Positions 16,599 through 24,794 of a stretch of 64,000 bases of DNA are shown here, piece after piece (the first letter of the stretch is position 1; each line of letters begins with the position of its first letter). A program made the position numbers and the translations under genes. Under the pieces are notes generated by a model, which did not search any database, had not been told where the DNA came from, and saw only the letters and a program-made list of their open reading frames with translations. The DNA comes from Chryseobacterium aurantiacum (GTDB taxonomy: Bacteria; Bacteroidota; Bacteroidia; Flavobacteriales; Weeksellaceae): positions 434,001-498,000 of the forward strand of contig NZ_PXUE01000002.1 in NCBI RefSeq assembly GCF_003020585.1, read 5' to 3'.

Positions 16599-17023
16599 AT
16601 TGCAGAGGTAGATTGTGTTGATAATATTTCGTCCAGAGTAGACTTTAATTGTTTCTTCTTTTCTTCATCAAGATGAAAACACCTTTGAACAGCTTCGGGA
16701 ATATGCTGGGCTTTATCTTTAAGAAGTCTTCCGGTATCTGTAAGGTCAATGAGCACTACCCTTTCATCCTCTATGCTTCGTGTTCTGCTTAGAAGACCGT
16801 TTTTCTCCATACGCTTCAGTAAAGGAGTAAGCGTTCCGTTATCCAGATGAAGATGATCACCAATCTTCCCTATATTCATCCCTCCTTTTTCCCATAGGAT
16901 CAGCATGACCAGATATTGAGGATACGTTAATGAAATTTCATCCAGATAAGGCTTATATAAGCCCGTTATATACCTTGAAACGGCATAAGTTTTAAAACAT
17001 AAATGCTCCGAAAACGCAATCAT
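16595..17023 (-). CDS. OhrR-type MarR-family redox regulator
   Basis: This 142-aa winged-helix protein closely follows Bacillus OhrR. 'EHLCFKTYAVSRYITGLYKPYLD' carries the sensing cysteine (C9), 'LTYPQYLVMLILWE' follows, then the wing helix 'LDNGTLTPLLKRMEKNGLLSRTRS' and 'EDERVVLIDLTDTG'. OhrR represses peroxide-detoxifying genes until an organic hydroperoxide oxidises the cysteine. Only one N-terminal cysteine is seen plus C114 near the C-terminus, so one- or two-Cys sensing is possible. No ohr gene is adjacent; the gene is coupled to the Rossmann protein instead. A palindrome TTGTGCACAA overlaps its own -33 box, consistent with autorepression. Confidence 0.9.
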   Translation of the reverse strand: MIAFSEHLCFKTYAVSRYITGLYKPYLDEISLTYPQYLVMLILWEKGGMNIGKIGDHLHLDNGTLTPLLKRMEKNGLLSRTRSIEDERVVLIDLTDTGRLLKDKAQHIPEAVQRCFHLDEEKKKQLKSTLDEILSTQSTSAI

Positions 17024-17042
17024 AAGTTCTTTTTTGATGCAG

Positions 17043-17071
17043 CAAAAATACTCAATTTATTTTGTGCACAA
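17043..17071 (-). promoter_or_regulatory. Promoter of the ohrR-type operon with overlapping operator
   Basis: On the minus strand, TTG (17071-17069) and TATTTTTG (17050-17043) are 18 nt apart. The perfect palindrome TTGTGCACAA (17062-17071) covers the -33 box and extends imperfectly to about 17058-17076, a likely MarR-family operator. Confidence 0.7.
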
Positions 17072-17246
17072 TATTTTTGTTTAAAATATTATATTACCCT
17101 TGAAATACTGATTAGGTTGGGAATTATATTATAAAAAACATCACTACACTTTAGGGTATATTTAATGGCATTATTGCATTTTTTTACGCGAGTCAGTTTT
17201 ATGGTTTACCTTTTTTATTAATTTAGCAAAAAACTAACTATTAAAC

Positions 17247-17495
17247 ATGAAAAGCACAAAGCTATCTGACTTATCCCTTGATGAGTTAACCCAAGAAGAA
17301 AAAAAACGTTCTGCCATCCATATTTTCTTTTCTATTCTTATAGGAATAATGGTGGGTGCAGCCATCTACACAACCATAAGGAAAGGTTTCAGTGCTATAA
17401 GTCCTCTTCCATTAGCCTTTCTTCCGCTATATCTAACCATAAGGAATAGCTTGCAAAGTGTACGTAAAGAAATACTGTCGAGAAAGGCTAACTAA
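17247..17495 (+). CDS. Small two-helix membrane protein, function unknown
   Basis: This 82-aa protein begins with a charged segment ('LSDLSLDELTQEEKKRS') followed by two hydrophobic helices (about residues 25-43 and 52-64) and a basic tail. The 'LSxLSxDEL…EEKK' opening is seen in a group of short Flavobacteriia membrane proteins that databases sometimes label 'redox-active disulfide protein 2'. It has no cysteine at all, so that label would not describe chemistry here. It precedes the DUF3667 gene by 14 nt on the same strand and is probably co-transcribed. Confidence 0.75.
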   Translation: MKSTKLSDLSLDELTQEEKKRSAIHIFFSILIGIMVGAAIYTTIRKGFSAISPLPLAFLPLYLTIRNSLQSVRKEILSRKAN

Positions 17496-17509
17496 AAAGC
17501 TCTTATAAC

Positions 17510-18256
17510 ATGTACGATAAATGTTTAAACTGTAGCCAGCCTGTCTCTACAAAATTTTGTAGCAGTTGCGGCCAAAAATCAAGCACTCACAGGTATTCCT
17601 TAAGGCACTTTATAGAGCATGATCTTATCCATGGGGTGTGGCATGTAGATAAAGGTATCTTGTTTACTGTAAAAGAATTATTCACAAGACCCGGAAACAG
17701 TGTACGGGAATATATTCTGGGAAAAAGGGTCAGTTATTTTAATTTCATCACCTTACTACTTTTAACAGCTACAATATCTGCGGTCCTTTCACATTATTCC
17801 ACCATAGAGTACAGTTCCTTGGTTTCTGAAGAGGGAAAAGCCTCTGTGGATTCTTTTGAAAATCTGGTAACATCCTATCTCAAATTCTTTCTTTTACTTT
17901 CCATCCCCTTTAATTCTTTTTTCAGTTATATATGGTTTAGAAAGGCCGAATTTAACTATTCCGAACACCTTGTGCTCAATTCTTATAAAACAGCAGCTGA
18001 AATGATTGCATCAATAGTACTTACTGCCATTGCATTATTTTTCAAAAGCACCCCTACTTTTGTAAGTATTTATTTTACAGCATTCTGCATATTTAGTCTA
18101 GGATATGGAATATGGTTTTATTCTCAGTTTTTCTCTCAATCTGGATATTCCAAAGCATCTTTAATTTTCAGAAGCATTATGATCCCTGTATCATTTATGC
18201 TCTTTCAGTGTGTAGTGGGGCTTGTTTGGGGCTTTCTCGCATTAATGCTAAAATAA
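17510..18256 (+). CDS. DUF3667 membrane protein with N-terminal zinc ribbon
   Basis: The 248-aa protein opens with two CxxC knuckles, 'CLNCSQPVSTKFCSSCGQ' (residues 5-22), a zinc-ribbon motif. 'LRHFIEHDLIHGVWHVDKGILFTVKELFTRPG' follows, the hallmark of DUF3667. About four to five transmembrane helices fill residues ~80-248. Family members are frequent in Bacteroidota and uncharacterised. The cytoplasmic ribbon next to membrane helices suggests a membrane-bound protein that contacts nucleic acid or protein, but nothing here shows a role. It follows the small membrane protein closely. Confidence 0.88.
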   Translation: MYDKCLNCSQPVSTKFCSSCGQKSSTHRYSLRHFIEHDLIHGVWHVDKGILFTVKELFTRPGNSVREYILGKRVSYFNFITLLLLTATISAVLSHYSTIEYSSLVSEEGKASVDSFENLVTSYLKFFLLLSIPFNSFFSYIWFRKAEFNYSEHLVLNSYKTAAEMIASIVLTAIALFFKSTPTFVSIYFTAFCIFSLGYGIWFYSQFFSQSGYSKASLIFRSIMIPVSFMLFQCVVGLVWGFLALMLK

Positions 18257-18307
18257 TACTGCATTTAAAAAGACAATTCTTTTAATTTGTTCTTCTGAAT
18301 TTCATAT

Positions 18308-18335
18308 AAAAAAGGCTTCCAAAACGGAAGCCTTA
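18308..18335 (-). terminator. Terminator of the YadA-head-like gene
   Basis: AAGGCTTCC (18312-18320) pairs perfectly with GGAAGCCTT (18326-18334). On the minus strand the stem is followed by TTTTTTATATG, placing it downstream of the 18373 stop. Confidence 0.82.
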
Positions 18336-18372
18336 ACACCATATCAACTATAATAAAACTTATTATTATCCA

Positions 18373-19653
18373 TTAAAATTCATTAATCATTACATAAAAA
18401 TGACCAGAGTATAAGCTGTTTGCACTTCCTGAAATATTGGTAAGATTCACTGTAATACCGGAAGTTGAAGTCATCCTTGGATTAGATATTGAAAATGTTG
18501 AGTTGCCAACAAAATCTCCGGCCGGAGAAACAACAACAACAGCCCTTGTAGAACCCGGTTGAAATCCTGCAGGAATAGCAATCTCCAATGTTGTAGATTT
18601 TCCGGGAGGCAAATTATTGATCGATACGCCTGGCCATACCTCAAAAGTTATCTGATTTTTCTGTAGACTTCCTTTCTCTCCAAGTTTATACTGACCGTTT
18701 ACATCCAACTTTGCAGAAGTATTGGGAGTTTCAGTTCCAATCCCTACATTAGCAATACTATTCCCCAAAACAATCGCGTTTGCCTGTGTAGTAGTTGCTC
18801 CATATCCTACTGCTGTTGAAAATTGTCCCAAGGCATTAGCACCCGAACCTATTGCAGTAGAATTTTCTTTATTCGTAACAGCATTATATCCTAAAGCCGT
18901 TTCACTGTTTGTATTTGTCTTTGCATTATATCCCACTGCAATGGATTGAAATCCTCCTGCTGAAGCATTATTTCCAATTGCGGTAGATTCATTTTTACTG
19001 GTTTGGGCATTGTAACCAATTGCTGTGGACTTAAAAGCGCCTGCCGTTGATTTATTTCCTATGGCAAGAGCATCATTGGTAGAAACTGCAGCAGCACTTC
19101 CGATGGATATCCCCTGAAATGCAGAGCTTGAACTTCCAATGGCAATTCCATTCTGACCAGCATTAGCGCCTAATCCAAGACTTACCGAATTATCAACCCC
19201 CAATCTTCCTGCAGTAGATGAATTGACCTTAAAAATAAGATCATCCATCGTATTTGTACCTAGGGAAAGGGTTGTATTTGTCCCACTATAATTCCCACTG
19301 TTGGTTCCCATTGTATTCCAACCTGTTCCATTATCATTGGTATTTATATTTTTACCAGTATTGTTAGATAGTTTATTCCATTTAGCTTCAAACCAATAGT
19401 AAAAACCGGCATCCTGTAAACTTCCGCTCCCATTATTCCAAACTATAAGCCCATCTGCAGGAGATGGTACTGTAACGTTATCTGTAATTGAATTTAAGGC
19501 AATGCTTGGAAGAAGTACCCCCTTATCTTTTGAGCTTATTTGAAGCATTGATGAACGATCAGGACTAGACAATCCAATCCCAACCTGAGCATACGTAAAA
19601 AGTGTACACTGTAAAAAGAGAAGATGGAGTAATAATTTAAAGTTTCTTTGCAT
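18373..19653 (-). CDS. Secreted protein with YadA-head-like repeats
   Basis: The signal peptide is 'MQRNFKLLLHLLFLQCTLFTYA-Q'. The start at 19653 is chosen because a strong promoter -7 box lies between it and the next upstream ATG (19692). Residues ~145-310 hold about ten 14-residue repeats of the form xAIGxxAxxxxxxS ('STAIGYNAQTSKNE', 'STAIGNNASAGGFQ', 'SIAVGYNAKTNTNS'). This is the pattern of YadA/trimeric-adhesin head domains, which fold as left-handed beta-rolls. There is no YadA membrane anchor and no T9SS tail, so it is not a type V autotransporter as such. The N-terminal 'GIGLSSPDRSSMLQISS' is typical of Flavobacteriia surface proteins. It may be an adhesin or stalk. Confidence 0.85.
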   Translation of the reverse strand: MQRNFKLLLHLLFLQCTLFTYAQVGIGLSSPDRSSMLQISSKDKGVLLPSIALNSITDNVTVPSPADGLIVWNNGSGSLQDAGFYYWFEAKWNKLSNNTGKNINTNDNGTGWNTMGTNSGNYSGTNTTLSLGTNTMDDLIFKVNSSTAGRLGVDNSVSLGLGANAGQNGIAIGSSSSAFQGISIGSAAAVSTNDALAIGNKSTAGAFKSTAIGYNAQTSKNESTAIGNNASAGGFQSIAVGYNAKTNTNSETALGYNAVTNKENSTAIGSGANALGQFSTAVGYGATTTQANAIVLGNSIANVGIGTETPNTSAKLDVNGQYKLGEKGSLQKNQITFEVWPGVSINNLPPGKSTTLEIAIPAGFQPGSTRAVVVVSPAGDFVGNSTFSISNPRMTSTSGITVNLTNISGSANSLYSGHFYVMINEF

Positions 19654-19673
19654 CACCTTTGTTTTTCGGACCG

Positions 19674-19703
19674 CAAATATACGAATTTTCAATAAATCAG
19701 CAA
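19674..19703 (-). promoter_or_regulatory. Promoter of the YadA-head-like gene
   Basis: TTG (19703-19701) and TATATTTG (19681-19674) on the minus strand are 19 nt apart. The position excludes translation from the ATG at 19692 and fixes the start at 19653. Confidence 0.7.
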
Positions 19704-19906
19704 TTATTTTATCAAATTCATAATTAAAAACACACTATAGTGATTAAAACCAAAATTACTCACTAAACATTGAAAATAATTTACCCTCAATAAGTTACAT
19801 AATCCTTTATCCATTAGCTTTAAAAGAAACATTCCATTTAAAGGCAAAAATACACAATTGCATAATTAACAATAAACATCACCCTAAATTGAATAAAGAG
19901 TACCAA

Positions 19907-20473
19907 TTATTTCCTTACAAAACAACTTTCAATATGATCATTAATCATACCGGTGGCCTGCATATGTGCATAAACAACTGTGGATCCAACAAACTTAAAT
20001 CCTCTTTTCTTCAAATCCTTAGAAATGATATCAGAAATATCTATAGTTGCAGGAACTTCTGATAATGACTTAGGTTGGTTATCAATAGGTTTTCCGTCTA
20101 TAAAGCCCCAGATATATTCAGAAAAACTACCGAATTCTTCCTGTACTTCCATAAATTTCTGTGCATTGGTAATTGCAGCCAGTATTTTAAGTCTATTTCT
20201 TATAATTCCTGCATTGTTCATCAGCTCTTCTACCTTTATATCAGAATAAGCAGCCATTTTTACATAATCAAAATGATCAAAAGCCTTTCTGAAGTTTTCT
20301 CTTTTGGAAAGAATGGTATACCAGCTCAATCCGGCCTGAAAGCTTTCAAGAATAAGGAATTCAAATATCGTTTTATCATCATATACAGGTCTTCCCCACT
20401 CTTCATCATGATACTTTCTATAGAGATCATCTTTTTCGCACCATCCACAACGTATTTTTTCCATAATACTCAT
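19907..20473 (-). CDS. tag: DNA-3-methyladenine glycosylase I
   Basis: Tag excises 3-methyladenine from alkylated DNA and starts base-excision repair. The zinc-site N-terminus 'RCGWCEKDDLYRKYHDEEWG' and 'FEFLILESFQAGLSWYTILSKRENFR' are diagnostic. The helix-hairpin-helix-like 'MNNAGIIRNRLKI' and C-terminal 'LKKRGFKFVGSTVVYAHMQATGMINDH' complete the family pattern, with the second pair of zinc ligands (H, C) near the end. Length of 188 aa is normal. An alternative ATG three codons later (20464) would equally fit the family start. It appears to be monocistronic. Confidence 0.96.
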   Translation of the reverse strand: MSIMEKIRCGWCEKDDLYRKYHDEEWGRPVYDDKTIFEFLILESFQAGLSWYTILSKRENFRKAFDHFDYVKMAAYSDIKVEELMNNAGIIRNRLKILAAITNAQKFMEVQEEFGSFSEYIWGFIDGKPIDNQPKSLSEVPATIDISDIISKDLKKRGFKFVGSTVVYAHMQATGMINDHIESCFVRK

Positions 20474-20602
20474 ATTTTGTAAGATAAAGATAGGATTGAT
20501 TTAGAAAATTATAACAAAAGATTATGAAAAGTTTAACAAAGCACTCAGATTTTAGGAATGGTTCTTGTTAATTTAATCATACCAAATAAAATTTATAGTA
20601 TT

Positions 20603-20902
20603 ATGAACAATTCAGATTATAACAAAGCGGAAAATGCAGTAAATAATGTAGAAAATTCTTTACAGAATGCAGCAGACAACACCAAATGGAAAATCAATGA
20701 ATTGGCAGATAAGGCCAAAGATTACCTTAATGAAAAACGAAATAATGATGAAGAGGCAAGTCAGGAGGATTGGCTGGACAGGGTAAAAGCTAATGTATCA
20801 GATGCCTGGGAAGACATTAAGGATAAAGCAGATGAGGCTTGGGAGAAAACCAAGGATGCTGCAGAAGATGTAAAGGCAGAATGGAACAAGAAAACCAATT
20901 AA
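20603..20902 (+). CDS. Small amphipathic helical (LEA/YtxH-like) protein
   Basis: The 99-aa protein is almost entirely charged, helical and low in hydrophobic residues, with heptad-like Trp/Ala periodicity ('DWLDRVKANVSDAWEDIKDK', 'EAWEKTKDAAEDVKAEW'). Such sequences resemble LEA/CsbD/YtxH-type stress proteins that fold on drying or on membranes (inference from composition). I chose the ATG at 20603 because the frame from 20558 adds a hydrophobic stretch unrelated to the rest. There is no transmembrane segment. It is a single-gene unit with its own terminator. Confidence 0.75.
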   Translation: MNNSDYNKAENAVNNVENSLQNAADNTKWKINELADKAKDYLNEKRNNDEEASQEDWLDRVKANVSDAWEDIKDKADEAWEKTKDAAEDVKAEWNKKTN

Positions 20903-20929
20903 AATTTCAGTCATATAAATATTTTCAAG

Positions 20930-20969
20930 AAAATGGAGTCTTATAATTGATAAGGCTCCATTTTTATTA
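20930..20969 (+). terminator. Terminator of the helical stress-type gene
   Basis: AATGGAGTCTTAT pairs with ATAAGGCTCCATT over 13 bp with one G-T pair, around a short loop, followed by TTTTATT. Confidence 0.85.
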
Positions 20970-20990
20970 TGTCATAACCACAATTATTGC

Positions 20991-20998
20991 TACATTTG
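20991..20998 (+). promoter_or_regulatory. -7 element for fabI
   Basis: TACATTTG matches TAnnTTTG and lies 24 nt before the fabI start. A -33 TTTG is absent; the region upstream is the terminator of the preceding gene. Confidence 0.5.
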
Positions 20999-21022
20999 TA
21001 TTTCAATAAACATTAAAAAATT

Positions 21023-21832
21023 ATGTCATACGGTTTACTTAAAGGCAAGAAGGGAATTATTTTTGGAGCCCTTAACGAACATTCTATCGCATGGAAGGTT
21101 GCTGAAAGATGTCATGAGGAAGGCGCAGAGTTTATCTTATCTAATGCTCCTATCGCTATGAGAATGGGGGAATTAAATGCTTTGGCTGAAAAGACAGGGT
21201 CTGAGGTAATAGCTGCTGATGCAACTTCTATGGAAGATCTTGAGAAACTTTTTGATGCTGCTGTTGCAAAATTTGGTAAAATAGACTTTATTTTACACTC
21301 TATAGGAATGTCTGTCAATGTAAGAAAAGGGAAACACTATACAGATATGAACTACGACTGGTTAGAAAAAGGCTGGGATATTTCTTCTGTATCTTTCCAC
21401 AAAGTAATGCGTCTGGCTTGGGAAAAAGACTGTATGAATGAATGGGGAAGCATCCTTGCCCTTACTTATATTGCAGCTCAGAGAACTTTCCCTGACTACA
21501 ATGATATGTCTGACAACAAAGCATATCTTGAAAGCATTGCAAGAACTTTCGGATACTATTGGGGAGAAAGAAAAGTACGTGTTAACACGATTTCCCAATC
21601 TCCTACTCCTACTACAGCAGGAAGCGGTGTAAAAGGCTTTGGAGGATTCCTTGGTTATGCTGAAGAAATGTCTCCACTAGGAAATGCTACAGCTTTAGAC
21701 TGTGCTAACTACTGTGTGAGCATGTTCTCTGACCTTACCAAGATGGTAACTATGCAGAATCTATTCCACGATGGTGGTTTCAGTAATTCGGGAGTTACTC
21801 AGAAAGTAATCAACAGATATGATGCAGAATAA
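21023..21832 (+). CDS. fabI: Enoyl-[acyl-carrier-protein] reductase (NADH)
   Basis: FabI performs the last, NADH-dependent reduction of each fatty-acid elongation cycle. The N-terminal 'GKKGIIFGALNEHSIAWKVA' is the FabI variant of the Rossmann motif. The catalytic Tyr-x6-Lys is in 'DYNDMSDNKAYLESIAR', preceded by the first active-site tyrosine in 'LALTYIAAQRTFPDY'. 'RVNTISQSPTPTTAGSGVKGF' covers the substrate loop. At 269 aa it has the Bacteroidota form, slightly extended relative to E. coli (262). This is the classical triclosan target. Monocistronic, ending at a very stable GC-rich hairpin. Confidence 0.97.
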   Translation: MSYGLLKGKKGIIFGALNEHSIAWKVAERCHEEGAEFILSNAPIAMRMGELNALAEKTGSEVIAADATSMEDLEKLFDAAVAKFGKIDFILHSIGMSVNVRKGKHYTDMNYDWLEKGWDISSVSFHKVMRLAWEKDCMNEWGSILALTYIAAQRTFPDYNDMSDNKAYLESIARTFGYYWGERKVRVNTISQSPTPTTAGSGVKGFGGFLGYAEEMSPLGNATALDCANYCVSMFSDLTKMVTMQNLFHDGGFSNSGVTQKVINRYDAE

Positions 21833-21862
21833 TTAATTACTGATCATTTTCGTTATAAAATT

Positions 21863-21897
21863 GAATCGGCGGCCTCTTTGAGGCCGCCGATTCTGTT
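21863..21897 (+). terminator. Strong GC-rich hairpin terminator of fabI
   Basis: GAATCGGCGGCCTC (21863-21876) pairs perfectly with GAGGCCGCCGATTC (21880-21893) over 14 bp with a TTT loop. The T tract after it is weak (TGTTTAA), so it may also work as an mRNA 3' stabiliser. GC content is far above its surroundings. Confidence 0.8.
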
Positions 21898-21918
21898 TAA
21901 AATAATATTAATATGATG

Positions 21919-23358
21919 CTATAAAATTACGGTCTGTATAGAATGGGCAGGAGCATTTAGCTTTGCCGCCATTCCCTCAATCCAAAGATTGGTTTCAATA
22001 TCATTATCTGAATCGTTCATAATAACAGTTACCAATTGTCCGTTTTCATTCATGAAAGCAGAAGAAGTAAGGGCAGCCCTATTGGAAGAGCTTCCTATTC
22101 TTTGTGCATTAGGCTTGATATATTTTGAAACATGCCCTATATAATAATATTCATAAGTATAAAATACCTCTCCTGTTTTGGTATCTGCAATAATGGGAGC
22201 AAAACAGAAATTTCCTTTATGGTTCGGGCCTCCGGTTTCATCTAAGAGGATATTCCAGTCTGTCCATAGGGCATTTCCTTTATTAAAATCATTCAGCATA
22301 TTCTTGCTATACAGTTCTCCTAGGCTTACGTCATAGATTTTATCCATTTTGAACTGTTCTTTACAACCTTCCGTGAAGGCCAAAAATTTATCTGGAAAAG
22401 CTTTGTGGGTTTCTGCAAGGTTATCAAAAAGCTGAGTTTTATTGTTCCATGTTTCATACCAATGGTAACCAATTCCGTGGGCATATTTTGAAGTTTCAGG
22501 ATCGCTTAGCGTTGTTGTCGCTCTTTGGTAAATCAGGTCTCTGTTGTGATCCCAGATCATCACTTTTTTATCTTTATATCCATTTTTCCAAAGGGTTGGC
22601 CCCAGATTATTCTTCAGAAATTCTCCTTCTTCTTCGGCTGTATAGATACAAGATTCCCAGGATTGTGTAGCCATAGGTTCATTCTGAACGGTTAATCCCC
22701 AAACATTAATTCCCCTTTTTTCATATTCCTTGATGAATTTAATATAGTAATCTGCCCAAGTCTGATAATACTGGTTTTCTAATCTCCCTCCCTTGTACAA
22801 ACTTTTATTGGATTTCATCCAGGCTGGTGGGCTCCAGGGTGAGAAATAGAAAGTAAAATTATTCCCGATTGCTTTTTGAGCCTCTTTAATCATAGGAATC
22901 TTGTACTTTTCGTCGTGTGCAAGGTTGAATGTTTTCAGTGAGGTATCATTATCTTCTACATAGGTATAAGAATCACTGGAAAAGTCACAGGAATTCATGT
23001 TGGTACGAACAACGGTATATCCCAGTCCATTTTTTCCAAAGTAGGCATCCAGAATTTCTTTTTGCTTATTCTTTGGCATTTTGTAGAATGTTTCTGCTGA
23101 TGCATCTGTAATAGCACCTCCAATTCCTATTAGCTTTTGACATTTAAAATCAGGAGCCACAAAAATACAGGCTTCTGTTTCCTTTGGTTGTCCAAATTGC
23201 TCAAACTGTACAGGACCTTTATCTACCATTCTTTCATCAACCTTAGAATTGGTAAGAATTACCTTAGCTGTTTTTCCTTCATGTTTTTTCCAATAATTCT
23301 GGGCATTGACATTCACCACAACACCTACTACAAAACAACTTACGATTAGTTTTCTCAT
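21919..23358 (-). CDS. Secreted GH30-family glycoside hydrolase A
   Basis: This 479-aa retaining glycosidase has the GH30 (beta/alpha)8 barrel with a side beta-domain. A signal peptide ends near residue 20 ('VNVNAQ'). The acid/base is E227 in 'LTVQNEPMATQSWESC' and the nucleophile is E330 in 'LAFTEGC'. 'FSPWSPPAWMKSN' lines the active site. GH30 (notably subfamily 3) includes endo-beta-1,6-glucanases and glucosylceramidases; subfamily cannot be assigned by eye. The plain signal peptide suggests a periplasmic or secreted location. It is the last of four tightly spaced genes (9 nt after its neighbour) in the SusCD operon. Confidence 0.93.
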   Translation of the reverse strand: MRKLIVSCFVVGVVVNVNAQNYWKKHEGKTAKVILTNSKVDERMVDKGPVQFEQFGQPKETEACIFVAPDFKCQKLIGIGGAITDASAETFYKMPKNKQKEILDAYFGKNGLGYTVVRTNMNSCDFSSDSYTYVEDNDTSLKTFNLAHDEKYKIPMIKEAQKAIGNNFTFYFSPWSPPAWMKSNKSLYKGGRLENQYYQTWADYYIKFIKEYEKRGINVWGLTVQNEPMATQSWESCIYTAEEEGEFLKNNLGPTLWKNGYKDKKVMIWDHNRDLIYQRATTTLSDPETSKYAHGIGYHWYETWNNKTQLFDNLAETHKAFPDKFLAFTEGCKEQFKMDKIYDVSLGELYSKNMLNDFNKGNALWTDWNILLDETGGPNHKGNFCFAPIIADTKTGEVFYTYEYYYIGHVSKYIKPNAQRIGSSSNRAALTSSAFMNENGQLVTVIMNDSDNDIETNLWIEGMAAKLNAPAHSIQTVIL

Positions 23359-23367
23359 GATTTTAAT

Positions 23368-24792
23368 TTAAAAAATATATGTGGCTGCTGAACTACCAGG
23401 AATGGTTACAGCAGCGGTTTTCCCCGCAAATTTAATATTAAAATTTTCATCTGCTTTATTATCGTTCTGAACAATCAAAACGGTTTTCCCTGTTGGAGTC
23501 TTAAAAGCTGCTGTTGATAAATATTTTGTTTGTGTTGAAGCTATGCGCTGTGAACCTGAAGGAACAAATTTGGAGGCATGGGCTATGATGTAATAAGCAA
23601 CATTTCTGGTAAAGTTTTCACTATCAGAAATAGTAATGGCCCCTTTACATTCTGTACAGCCGCCATCTGTATGGGGCGCGTATTTTGGATCATTGGCAAG
23701 GTTCCATTCTAGGGCCGTTTTACTCCAGTTTCTCATAGAACCAATGATAACATTTCTCGTATGCCAGTTCAGATCTTCGGTAAAAGTTCCTTTTGAACCT
23801 GTCCATTGTTCTGTAAAATATACATTTTTATCAGGAAAAGCATCATGAACGGTACTTAATGCAGAAATATCACCTTCATACAAGTGAAAGGCAGATCCAT
23901 CCACATATTGATAGGCCTCAGGATCTTTCAGAATATCAAGGGCATATTCAGGTTTGTTGCAATTGTGATCATAGACAACAATTTTAGTTTTGATATTATT
24001 TGCTTTAAAGACCGGACCTAGATGACCTTTAATAAAATCTCTCTGTTGATCAGAGGGCATATACAAACTTGGGTTATTTCCAGGATGTAAAGGTTCATTT
24101 TGAGGAGTGATAGCATCAATGGAAATCCCCTCTTTCTTCATTCCCTGAATATACTTTACAAAATAATTGGCATAAGTTCCATAAAATTCAGGCTTTAAAC
24201 TTCCTCCCTTTGATTTTCCGTTATCCTTCATCCAAACCGGAGCTGACCAAGGCGCAGCAATGATTTTAATATGAGGATTGATTGCCAGAATTTCTTTCAA
24301 CATCGATATTAAGGCTTTGTCTTTTGCCAAACTGAATTTTGAAAGAGAAGCATCAGTCTGCCCTTCAGGCAGATCATCATAGGAAAACACTTCACCATCA
24401 AGGTCTGAAGCACCTATGCTTAACCTTAAATAACTTATTGAGATCGAATTTTTATCGTTCCCAAAAAGTTCATTAAGTAATGCTTTTCTTTTGGCTGGAG
24501 ACAGATGATTGATCACCTCAACACTTCCACCTGTCAATGTATACCCAAAACCATCAACATATTGAAACTTCTGGGTATCATCAATTTCAATGTGTTGAAA
24601 GTTATTGGTAGTATTTACAAATCTGACTGAAGCCTGAGCTTGTAATTTTACACTTTCATCGCCTTTTGTAAGCCAATACTGAACGTCATTTCCTTTATTA
24701 GAAGCAACCGATGTGCACGATAAAGGAAAAAGTGCCACACCACTAAGTAGTGCGGCACCTCTAAAGAAACTATATAAGTTGTGAAACTTCAT
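23368..24792 (-). CDS. GH30-family glycoside hydrolase B, lipoprotein
   Basis: The 474-aa protein starts with a lipoprotein signal (lipobox 'LFPLSC', C26), so it is probably anchored at the outer membrane, likely on the cell surface. The GH30 barrel shows acid/base E233 ('ITPQNEPLHPGN') and nucleophile E328 ('VYFTEQW'), with 'APWSAPVWMKD' in between. It shares the fold with the neighbouring GH30 but the sequences differ widely, so the two are not a recent duplication and may act in sequence: this one on the polymer at the surface, the other on oligosaccharides. Starts 2 nt after the SusD stop. Confidence 0.93.
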   Translation of the reverse strand: MKFHNLYSFFRGAALLSGVALFPLSCTSVASNKGNDVQYWLTKGDESVKLQAQASVRFVNTTNNFQHIEIDDTQKFQYVDGFGYTLTGGSVEVINHLSPAKRKALLNELFGNDKNSISISYLRLSIGASDLDGEVFSYDDLPEGQTDASLSKFSLAKDKALISMLKEILAINPHIKIIAAPWSAPVWMKDNGKSKGGSLKPEFYGTYANYFVKYIQGMKKEGISIDAITPQNEPLHPGNNPSLYMPSDQQRDFIKGHLGPVFKANNIKTKIVVYDHNCNKPEYALDILKDPEAYQYVDGSAFHLYEGDISALSTVHDAFPDKNVYFTEQWTGSKGTFTEDLNWHTRNVIIGSMRNWSKTALEWNLANDPKYAPHTDGGCTECKGAITISDSENFTRNVAYYIIAHASKFVPSGSQRIASTQTKYLSTAAFKTPTGKTVLIVQNDNKADENFNIKFAGKTAAVTIPGSSAATYIF

Positions 24793-24794
24793 GT

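Noticed and set aside
19692-19692. ATG at 19692 as the start of the YadA-head-like gene
   Set aside because: It lies upstream of a good -7 promoter element, so the transcript would not contain it.
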